DNA from: Thioalkalivibrio sp.
GTDB lineage: Bacteria > Pseudomonadota > Gammaproteobacteria > Ectothiorhodospirales > Ectothiorhodospiraceae
NCBI GenBank assembly: GCA_003550945.1
Contig: PULL01000002.1
Location: 1 to 5,160, forward strand
Direction: 5' to 3'
DNA length: 5,160 bases
Shown: piece after piece, positions 1 through 5,160 of the stretch
How the letters are laid out: each line of letters starts with the position of its first letter
Numbering within the stretch: position 1 is the first letter of the stretch
The notes under the pieces: model-generated
What the model was told of the DNA's origin: nothing
What the model saw: the letters and a program-made list of their open reading frames with translations, nothing else
The model's database searches: none
Translations under genes and position numbers: made by a program

Positions 1-1552
1 CGAGTTCCACGCCCCACTGGTCGAAGGCATTGATTTCCCAAAAGCTCGCGAGCAGATAGATCTTGTGCTCGTAGAGGGCAATCAGCGCCCCCAGGCTCTC
101 GGGGTCCAGCCGCTCCAACAGAATCAGCGTACTCGGACGGTTGCCGGGAAAGCTGCGGTGCGGCGCGAGCCGGGCGATTTCCGACTCCGGAAGGCCTTCG
201 GTGGACATCTCTTGCGCAGCCTCGGCGGCGGTCTTGCCGTGGGCAAGAGCCTCCGCCTGCGCGACCAGGTTGGCCATCAGGATCGAGTGATGCCCGGGCA
301 ACGCATGCGCGGGCTCCGCGACCCCGATGAACTCCGTCGGCTCCCAGCGTGTGCCCTGGTGCAGCAGCTGGTAGAACGCGTGCTGGCCGTCCGTCCCGAC
401 CGCCCCCCAGACCAGCGGCCCGGTGTCGCGCTCCACGGGTGACCCGTCCAGGCGCACGCCCTTCCCGAGGCTCTCCATCTCGGCCTGCTGCAGGTAGGCG
501 GGCAGGAGCTTCAGGCGCTCGTCATAGGGGAGCACCACCCGCGCACAGGCACCAAGCAGGTTGTGGTTCCAGATATCCACCAGCGCCATGCGCAGCGCTG
601 CGTTCTGCTCGGGCGCCGCGCTCTCGAGCACGTGCCGGTCCATCGCGTGCGCCCCGGCGAGGAAGGCCCGGAATCCTTCCATGCCGAGATACAGCGCGAC
701 CGGCAGCCCGATCGCCGACCACACCGAGTACCGGCCGCCGACCCAATCCCAGAAGCCGAACATGTTGCGGGTGTCGATTCCGAATTCCGCGACCCGCCCG
801 GCGTGCGTGGAAACCGCGACGAAATGGCGCGCGACGGCCTCGGGGTGATCGGTGTGCCGGAGCAGCCAGGCCCGTGCCGACCGGGCGTTGGTCAGGGTCT
901 CCTGGGTCCCGAAGGTCTTGGACGCGATGATGAACAGTGTCGTTTCGGGATCCGATTCGCGCAGCACCGCGTCGAGCGCGGCGCCATCGACGTTGGACAC
1001 GAAGTGCATCCGCAAGGGCGCTCCCGAGACGGTGCTGGCGGCATGCGGAGCCAGTGCCGCACACACCATGCGCGGGCCGAGATCGGATCCACCGATCCCG
1101 ATGTTGACCACGCTGCGAATCGGTCGCCCCGTATAGCCGACATGACGTCCGTCGTGCACCCGCTGGACCAGATCCTCCATCGTATCCAGCACCGCGTGCA
1201 CGTCGGCAACGACCTCCCGGCCGTCGATGCGGCAGCTGGCGTCCGGGGGCAGGCGCAGGGCCATGTGGTGCGCGGCCCGGTCCTCGGTGGTGTTCACGTG
1301 CGCCCCGTCCCACTGGCGGCGCAATGCGTCGGTCCACCCGGCATCGCCCGCGAATGCGTAGAGCGCGTCCCAGGCCCCGGCGTCGAGCCGCTGGCGGGTC
1401 CAGTCGAAACGCAGCCCAGCGACGCTCAACACGTCGCGAAGGACGCGGTCCGGATCGCCGGACAGCAGTTCACGCAGGGACACCGCACGGAGGCGGTCAC
1501 GGGCGTCCGCCAGCGGATGCCAGCGGGAAGAGGCAGGTTCAGACTTCGGCAC
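1..1552 (-). CDS. pgi: Glucose-6-phosphate isomerase, 3' end cut by the window edge
   Basis: Cytoplasmic enzyme that reversibly converts glucose-6-phosphate to fructose-6-phosphate in glycolysis and gluconeogenesis. My minus-strand translation gives 517 uninterrupted residues, against about 549 in E. coli Pgi, so roughly 30 C-terminal residues lie off the left edge. Family landmarks appear in order: VNIGIGGSDLGP (149-160, sugar-phosphate binding), SKTFGTQET (211-219), the signature VGGRYSVWSAIGL (271-283), MESLGKG (359-365) with the presumed catalytic base Glu360, GTDGQHAFYQ (386-395) with the ring-opening His391, FPGNRP (468-473), and the C-terminal signature NAFDQWGVEL (508-517). The active-site lysine of the GVELGK motif should be residue 519, just outside the window. 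The GTG start at 1552 is chosen because GAGGAG lies 5 bases upstream and the next in-frame Met is residue 97. It is divergent from glgA, 96 bases apart. The family call is essentially certain; only the exact start is open. Confidence 0.97.
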   Translation of the reverse strand, partial: MPKSEPASSRWHPLADARDRLRAVSLRELLSGDPDRVLRDVLSVAGLRFDWTRQRLDAGAWDALYAFAGDAGWTDALRRQWDGAHVNTTEDRAAHHMALRLPPDASCRIDGREVVADVHAVLDTMEDLVQRVHDGRHVGYTGRPIRSVVNIGIGGSDLGPRMVCAALAPHAASTVSGAPLRMHFVSNVDGAALDAVLRESDPETTLFIIASKTFGTQETLTNARSARAWLLRHTDHPEAVARHFVAVSTHAGRVAEFGIDTRNMFGFWDWVGGRYSVWSAIGLPVALYLGMEGFRAFLAGAHAMDRHVLESAAPEQNAALRMALVDIWNHNLLGACARVVLPYDERLKLLPAYLQQAEMESLGKGVRLDGSPVERDTGPLVWGAVGTDGQHAFYQLLHQGTRWEPTEFIGVAEPAHALPGHHSILMANLVAQAEALAHGKTAAEAAQEMSTEGLPESEIARLAPHRSFPGNRPSTLILLERLDPESLGALIALYEHKIYLLASFWEINAFDQWGVEL

Positions 1553-1557
1553 GATGG

Positions 1558-1563
1558 CTCCTC
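1558..1563 (-). promoter_or_regulatory. Ribosome binding site of pgi (GAGGAG)
   Basis: On the minus strand GAGGAG stands 5 bases before the GTG codon at 1552-1550. It is a near-complete match to the anti-Shine-Dalgarno complement and decides the non-ATG start of pgi, since no in-frame ATG lies nearby. Confidence 0.75.
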
Positions 1564-1605
1564 GGTTCTGCGCCGACGGGCAGGAAATGGCAGGACGCCC
1601 TAAAC

Positions 1606-1611
1606 TACAAT
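1606..1611 (+). promoter_or_regulatory. Candidate -10 box of the glgA promoter (TACAAT)
   Basis: TACAAT matches the sigma-70 consensus TATAAT at five of six bases and lies in a locally AT-rich stretch of an otherwise GC-rich spacer. At the 16-18 base spacing I see no good -35 hexamer (the region around 1583-1588 reads GGAAAT), so this would be a weak or activator-dependent promoter. Transcription would start near 1618, giving a leader of about 30 bases before the glgA ATG. The hexamer overlaps an upstream in-frame ATG (1610), which argues against that ATG being the translation start. On the opposite strand a poor pair, TTGTGT (1630-1625) and TAGTTT (1607-1602) with 17 bases between, could serve pgi, but I would not rely on it. 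Confidence 0.4.
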
Positions 1612-1624
1612 GGCCGGTGCGGCC
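1612..1624. repeat. Small inverted repeat in the pgi-glgA divergent spacer
   Basis: GGCCG and CGGCC face each other around a 3-base GTG spacer. The element begins one base after the candidate glgA -10 box and covers the predicted transcription start. It could be a regulator half-site pair or a tiny hairpin at the 5' end of the glgA mRNA. A five-base G/C repeat is easily met by chance in DNA of this composition, so its function is unproven. Confidence 0.3.
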
Positions 1625-1639
1625 ACACAACGCGTTTCT

Positions 1640-1643
1640 GGAG
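1640..1643 (+). promoter_or_regulatory. Ribosome binding site of glgA (GGAG)
   Basis: GGAG lies 5 bases before the ATG at 1649. It supports that ATG over the in-frame ATG at 1610, which would add 13 residues with no resemblance to glycogen synthase N-termini. Confidence 0.65.
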
Positions 1644-1648
1644 TCTCC

Positions 1649-3097
1649 ATGCGCATCCTGTTTGCGAGTAGCGAAGCCTACCCCCTGGTGAAGACCGGTG
1701 GCCTGGGCGACGTGAGCGCCAGCCTGCCCGCCGCACTGAAGCGCCGCCGCCACGATGTCCGCCTGGTACTTCCCGCCTACCCGCGCGCAATCAGCCGCCT
1801 GGCCGACCCGACACGGCTGCCCGGGCCCGCGGACGCGCCCTGGAGCCTGATCCAGGGCTATCTGCCCGGCACTCCGGTGATGGTCTATCTGGTCGACTGG
1901 CCGATGTACTTCGAACGCGACGGCGACCCCTACCGGGCGACGGACGGCAGCGACTGGACCGACAATCCGCAGCGCTTCGCCGCGTTCTCCCGGGCGGTTT
2001 CGGCATTGGCGGTGAACGAGGCGCAACTGGACTGGGCACCGCAGATCCTGCACCTGAACGACTGGCAGACCGGCCTGGTGCCTGTGTTCCTGCGCAACCA
2101 CCCCAAGCGCCCGCCGACCGTCTTCACCATCCACAACCTGGCCTACCAGGGCCTGTTCCCGGGAGCCGTCCGCCACGCGCTGGGCCTGCCGGAGGATCTC
2201 TGGAACATGGAGGCGCTGGAGTTCCACGGCCTGTTGTCGTTCATGAAGGGCGGGCTGGTCTTCTCCGACCTGGTCACCGCCGTGTCACCCACCTACGCAC
2301 GCGAAATCCAGACCCCCGAGGCCGGCATGGGGCTCGACGGCGTGCTGCGCGCACGTTCGGCGAGCCTGCTGGGCATCCTGAACGGGGTGGACTACCGCGA
2401 GTGGAACCCGGAGCGCGACGGCTACCTCGAGGCCCACTACAGCGCGGACGACCTTTCCGGAAAGGCGCTGAACAAGGCCGCGCTGCAGCGCGATCTGCAA
2501 CTGCCGGTCCGGGAGGACGTGCCGCTGCTGGGCCACGTCGGCCGGATGGTGGAGCAGAAGGGAATCGACCTGCTTCTGGAAGCCTGCGCACCCTTTCTCG
2601 CAGCCGGCCGGATGCAACTGGCGCTGGTCGGCAGCGGCGAGCGGCGCTTCGAGGACGCCGCGCGCGCGCTCGCAGCCGCGAATCCAGAGCACTGCAGTGT
2701 GGTCATTGCCTACAACGAAACCCTTGCACACCGGATCGAGGCGGGCTCCGACGCGTTCCTGATGCCGTCGCGCTTCGAACCCTGCGGAATGAACCAGATG
2801 TACAGCCTCCGCTACGGAACGCCTCCGATCGTGCACGCTACCGGCGGGCTGGTCGACACGGTGATCGACGCGAATCCCGCGACACTCGCGGACGGGACCG
2901 CGACCGGCTTCTGTTTCGTTCCCGCGAGCGTGACGGCACTCACCGGCGCGATCGAACGCGTGCTGTCGCTGTTCAACGAGCCAGGACAGGAGCGCTGGCG
3001 CACGGTGATGCGCAACGGCATGGTGCGCGACTTCGGCTGGAGCCAGAGTTCCGCCGCCTACCTGGATCTCTACCGCAGCCTGCTGGGCAAGACCTGA
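1649..3097 (+). CDS. glgA: Glycogen (starch) synthase, ADP-glucose dependent, complete
   Basis: GT-B glycosyltransferase of family GT5 that transfers glucose from ADP-glucose to the non-reducing end of a growing alpha-1,4-glucan, the elongation step of bacterial glycogen synthesis in the cytoplasm. The 482-residue product is close to the 477 of E. coli GlgA. The N-terminal Rossmann half (about 1-240) opens with MRILFASSEAYPLVKTGGLGDVS, carrying the ADP-glucose-binding KTGGL lysine (Lys15) and Asp21. It continues with HLNDWQTG (135-142), TIHNLAYQG (160-168, His162) and TPEAGMGLDGVL (222-233). The C-terminal half (about 290-450) has GHVGRMVEQKGIDLL (295-309; Arg299, Lys304), then SRFEPCGMNQMYSLRYG (374-390) with Glu377 and Cys379, then ATGGLVDTV (397-405). 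All expected active-site residues are present. The start is set by the RBS and by the family N-terminus. It is divergent from pgi, with ppc following 126 bases downstream. Nothing in it suggests decay or transfer. Confidence 0.97.
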   Translation: MRILFASSEAYPLVKTGGLGDVSASLPAALKRRRHDVRLVLPAYPRAISRLADPTRLPGPADAPWSLIQGYLPGTPVMVYLVDWPMYFERDGDPYRATDGSDWTDNPQRFAAFSRAVSALAVNEAQLDWAPQILHLNDWQTGLVPVFLRNHPKRPPTVFTIHNLAYQGLFPGAVRHALGLPEDLWNMEALEFHGLLSFMKGGLVFSDLVTAVSPTYAREIQTPEAGMGLDGVLRARSASLLGILNGVDYREWNPERDGYLEAHYSADDLSGKALNKAALQRDLQLPVREDVPLLGHVGRMVEQKGIDLLLEACAPFLAAGRMQLALVGSGERRFEDAARALAAANPEHCSVVIAYNETLAHRIEAGSDAFLMPSRFEPCGMNQMYSLRYGTPPIVHATGGLVDTVIDANPATLADGTATGFCFVPASVTALTGAIERVLSLFNEPGQERWRTVMRNGMVRDFGWSQSSAAYLDLYRSLLGKT

Positions 3098-3138
3098 ACT
3101 GCGGACCACCGCGGAAAAGGCGCCAGTCGGGGCTGCGT

Positions 3139-3144
3139 TATACT
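3139..3144 (+). promoter_or_regulatory. Candidate -10 box of the ppc promoter (TATACT)
   Basis: TATACT matches the sigma-70 -10 consensus at five of six positions and stands out in a GC-rich spacer. No convincing -35 hexamer is visible at 16-18 bases upstream (3115-3122 reads AAAAGGCG). Transcription would start around 3151, about 73 bases before the ppc ATG, which would place the 3170-3193 hairpin inside the ppc leader. Confidence 0.45.
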
Positions 3145-3169
3145 GCGTCCCGAAGACCGTCACGATCAG

Positions 3170-3193
3170 GGGGCCGGCCGCCGCGCCGGCCCC
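3170..3193 (+). terminator. Perfect GC-rich hairpin between glgA and ppc; possible glgA terminator or ppc leader structure
   Basis: GGGGCCGGC (3170-3178) pairs perfectly with GCCGGCCCC (3185-3193) across a 6-base CGCCGC loop. ATTTGTG follows, so the T-run is only three bases. The stem is strong enough for an intrinsic terminator but the U-tract is poor. It lies 72 bases beyond the glgA stop and 31 bases before the ppc start. Because the candidate ppc -10 box lies upstream of it, it may instead be an untranslated leader hairpin affecting ppc expression. The structure is seen directly; the role is inferred. Confidence 0.5.
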
Positions 3194-3214
3194 ATTTGTG
3201 CGTGTAGCGCATGC

Positions 3215-3220
3215 AGGGGG
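3215..3220 (+). promoter_or_regulatory. Ribosome binding site of ppc (AGGGGG)
   Basis: AGGGGG, an AGGAGG-like purine run, ends 3 bases before the ATG at 3224. The spacing is somewhat short, but no other in-frame ATG or GTG start lies close by, and the encoded N-terminus matches PEP carboxylases. Confidence 0.55.
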
Positions 3221-3223
3221 CTC

Positions 3224-5160
3224 ATGAACCGCAATCGAACCGACGAGCGCTTTCTGCCGAAGGACCGGGAGCTCCGCGCGCGAGTCCGGCTGTTCGGCGA
3301 TCTGCTGGGACAGGTGATCCGCAGGCTGGAAGGCGAGGAAATCTTTGACGCGGTCGAGACGCTGCGCAAGGGCTTCGTCAGCCTGCGCAAACGGGAGGAT
3401 CCGCGGCTGCGCCAGCGCCTGATGCACCGTATCGTGCGTCAGAGCCCGGACGTGACCGAACGCGTTATCCGCGCCTTCAGCATTTATTTCAGCCTGGTGA
3501 ATATCGCCGAGGAAGACCTGTATTACCGCTGGCGGCGCGCCCAGGTGAGCAGCGGAGAGCCCCTCTGGGTCGGCTCGTTCGACCGGACGCTGCGCAACCT
3601 GCGCGCGGAAGGTGTCACCGCGGCCGAACTCGAACGGCTGCTGTCCGAGATCAGCTACAAACCGGTGTTCACCGCCCACCCCACCGAGGCCCGGCGGCGC
3701 ACTACGATGGAGAACCAGCGGCGCGTGTTCCGGACCGCGGACCAGCTCAATCACCCGCGCATCGGCGCGGCCGAGCGAAAGCTGCTGATCGAGGAACTGG
3801 AAGGACACATCCAGATTCTTTGGCGCACCAACGAGGTGCGGGTGAAACAGCCCCAGGTCCGCGACGAAATCAAGTATGGGCTGTTCTATTTCGAGGAGAG
3901 CCTGTTCGAGGCGATCCCGATCGCCTACCGCTTTCTCGAAAAGGCCGTTCGGCGCAGTTACGGAACGCTTCCCGACGGGAGCCTGCCGATCCGCATCCCG
4001 GCGTTCCTGCGCTTTGGCTCCTGGATCGGTGGCGACCGCGACGGCAACCCCAATGTGACTCCGGAAGTCACGGCGCTCGCCTGCCGGCTGGCGATGCAGC
4101 AGGTGCTGCGCGAGTACCTGAGGCGCGTGTCCCGACTGCGCAACGTACTCACCCACTCGTCGCTGATGTGCCAGCCCTCGGAGGCCTTCCTCGCCAGCCT
4201 CGAAGCCGACAACAGCATCGTGCCCGCGGTCTTTCAGGGTTCGATGGACCGCTACGAAACCGAGCCTTACCGGCGCAAGCTGCAGATCATGCTGTTCCGC
4301 CTGAAGGAAACGCTGTCCACCGTGGATCGGCGCCTGAAGGGTGAAGCGGCGATTCTGCCCGTGAGTTCCGCCTATGCCGGCGCCGAGGGACTCTTGGCAG
4401 ACCTCAGGGTGATCCACGACTCACTGGTCAGCCACGGCGAACGCAACATCGCCGGGCGGGAACTCACCGACCTGATCCGGCTCGTGGAAACCTGCGGCTT
4501 CCACCTGCACCATCTCGATGTCCGGCAGGAATCCGGCGTGCACAGCCGGGCCGTCGCGGCGATACTGGCGCAGACCGGCGTCGAGCCGGATTACGAATCC
4601 CTGGCCGAGCCGTCCCGCCTGGAACTGCTCGGCCGGCTGATCGACCGCGCGGAGCCGCTCGACATCGATTACGACGCGCTGGACGAGGAGTCGCGGGATA
4701 CCCTGCGGGTGTTCGACGTGATCCGCGAGATGCGGCGGGAGGTTGGTGCGGAAGGCATCGGCACCTACGTGATTTCGATGACGCACGCGGCTTCGCACGT
4801 GCTCGAGGTGCTGCTGCTCGGACGGCTGACTGCGCTGGCCGGCCGCCAGGACGGCGACGCCTTCTGCCACCTGCGGATCACGCCGCTGTTCGAGACGATC
4901 GAAGACCTGCTGCACGTCGACGAGGTGCTCAACGACCTGCTGGGCAACGCCTGCTACCGGCGCATGCTGGCCGCCAATGGCGACCTCCAGGAAGTGATGC
5001 TGGGCTACTCGGACTCCTGCAAGGACGGCGGCATTCTGGCCTCCAGCTGGAACCTCTACGAAGCGCAGAAGAAGATCGTCGCGATCACCGAGGGCTACGG
5101 TGTGCGCTGCCAGCTGTTCCACGGGCGTGGCGGCACCGTCGGCCGCGGCGGCGGCCCCAC
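3224..5160 (+). CDS. ppc: Phosphoenolpyruvate carboxylase, 3' end cut by the window edge
   Basis: Cytoplasmic anaplerotic enzyme that carboxylates phosphoenolpyruvate with bicarbonate to oxaloacetate and phosphate. The reading frame stays open for 645 complete codons to the right edge. The family is usually about 880-950 residues, so roughly the last third is missing, including most allosteric aspartate/malate-site residues. Landmarks in order: VFTAHPTEARRRT (148-160) with catalytic His152, FGSWIGGDRDGNPNVT (264-279), LDVRQES (431-437) with Arg433, YVISMTHAASHVLEVLLL (515-532), GYSDSCKDGG (594-603) with Lys600, and LFHGRGGTVGRGGGP (631-645) with Arg635 and Arg641. The Lys600-Arg641 interval of 41 equals that between E. 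coli Lys546 and Arg587. Compared with E. coli, Cys replaces Ala before the lysine and HPTEARRRT replaces HPTEITRRT, suggesting a different PEPC subgroup. The ATG at 3224 gives an N-terminus (LRARVRLFGDLLGQVI) typical of the family. It follows glgA in the same direction but probably has its own promoter. Confidence 0.97.
   Translation, partial: MNRNRTDERFLPKDRELRARVRLFGDLLGQVIRRLEGEEIFDAVETLRKGFVSLRKREDPRLRQRLMHRIVRQSPDVTERVIRAFSIYFSLVNIAEEDLYYRWRRAQVSSGEPLWVGSFDRTLRNLRAEGVTAAELERLLSEISYKPVFTAHPTEARRRTTMENQRRVFRTADQLNHPRIGAAERKLLIEELEGHIQILWRTNEVRVKQPQVRDEIKYGLFYFEESLFEAIPIAYRFLEKAVRRSYGTLPDGSLPIRIPAFLRFGSWIGGDRDGNPNVTPEVTALACRLAMQQVLREYLRRVSRLRNVLTHSSLMCQPSEAFLASLEADNSIVPAVFQGSMDRYETEPYRRKLQIMLFRLKETLSTVDRRLKGEAAILPVSSAYAGAEGLLADLRVIHDSLVSHGERNIAGRELTDLIRLVETCGFHLHHLDVRQESGVHSRAVAAILAQTGVEPDYESLAEPSRLELLGRLIDRAEPLDIDYDALDEESRDTLRVFDVIREMRREVGAEGIGTYVISMTHAASHVLEVLLLGRLTALAGRQDGDAFCHLRITPLFETIEDLLHVDEVLNDLLGNACYRRMLAANGDLQEVMLGYSDSCKDGGILASSWNLYEAQKKIVAITEGYGVRCQLFHGRGGTVGRGGGP

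Noticed and set aside
522..1337. A 271-codon minus-strand open frame within pgi
   Set aside because: It lies on the same strand as pgi but in another frame. The translation is arginine- and glycine-rich out-of-frame sequence, whereas the true pgi frame is continuous through the region with every family motif.
563..1603. A 346-codon plus-strand open frame opposite pgi
   Set aside because: Its codons are also in phase with the pgi sense codons, and pgi is certain from its motifs. The translation lacks family features and is explained by avoidance of TTA, CTA and TCA codons in pgi.
1610..1648. An upstream ATG at 1610 that would extend GlgA by 13 residues
   Set aside because: The ATG overlaps the candidate -10 box, has no good RBS, and encodes MAGAATQRVSGVS, which does not resemble GlgA N-termini. 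The ATG at 1649 has GGAG at 5 bases and begins with the conserved MRILFASSEAYPLVKTGG.
3099..3114. A small hairpin right after the glgA stop (CTGCGG-ACCA-CCGCGG)
   Set aside because: The stem is only six pairs including a G-T wobble and is followed by A residues rather than T residues, so it does not fit an intrinsic terminator on the plus strand.
2285..4417. A 710-codon open frame on the minus strand spanning the C-terminal part of glgA and the N-terminal part of ppc
   Set aside because: Its codons are exactly in phase with the sense codons of glgA and ppc, which share one frame. In this register an antisense stop needs a sense TTA, CTA or TCA codon, and these are rare in such GC-rich genes. 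The frame ends at a TCA codon of glgA (2285). The product is rich in H, R, Q, A and G, shows no recognisable domain, crosses a gene boundary, and starts with GTG without clear initiation signals. It is a compositional shadow.
4421..5122. A 233-codon minus-strand open frame inside ppc
   Set aside because: It is the continuation of the same phase-aligned antisense frame beyond the ppc TCA codon at 4421-4423. It has no recognisable domain and overlaps a gene with intact catalytic motifs.
1..5160. Search for tRNA, rRNA, CRISPR repeats, insertion sequences, attachment sites or a defence or mobile system
   Set aside because: The window is filled by three housekeeping genes with short spacers. I saw no regularly spaced repeats, transposase-like protein, tRNA-like cloverleaf or abrupt change in composition.

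Overview
The window is high-GC bacterial chromosome with strongly GC-biased third codon positions. It carries three ordinary central-carbon genes: a 3'-truncated pgi (glucose-6-phosphate isomerase) on the minus strand, a complete glgA (ADP-glucose-dependent glycogen synthase) on the plus strand, and a 3'-truncated ppc (phosphoenolpyruvate carboxylase) on the plus strand. Protein style and gene content suggest a high-GC proteobacterium, perhaps a gammaproteobacterium of the Ectothiorhodospiraceae/Chromatiales kind. That placement is an inference from general resemblance; no taxonomic marker is present.

Layout: positions 1-1552 hold pgi, read leftward from a GTG start and running off the left edge about two residues before the expected active-site lysine. 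Positions 1553-1648 form a 96-base divergent intergenic region that must hold the 5' signals of both pgi and glgA. It contains a plausible glgA -10 box, a small inverted repeat and a Shine-Dalgarno sequence for each gene. Positions 1649-3097 hold glgA. Positions 3098-3223 form a 126-base spacer with a good -10-like hexamer followed by a perfect 9-bp GC hairpin. Positions 3224-5160 hold ppc, cut by the right edge inside the catalytic glycine-rich loop.

Together the genes sit around hexose-phosphate and PEP partitioning. Pgi interconverts glucose-6-P and fructose-6-P and so feeds hexose phosphate toward ADP-glucose, GlgA stores ADP-glucose as alpha-1,4-glucan, and Ppc carboxylates PEP to oxaloacetate for anaplerosis. 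The two glucose/glycogen genes are divergently transcribed, and ppc follows glgA in the same direction with what looks like its own promoter.

I looked for an undescribed system and did not find one. The long extra open frames, including a 710-codon one antisense to glgA and ppc, are explained by codon-phase-aligned antisense reading in GC-rich DNA. The only points worth a second look are the regulatory arrangements in the two intergenic regions and some subgroup residues in Ppc.
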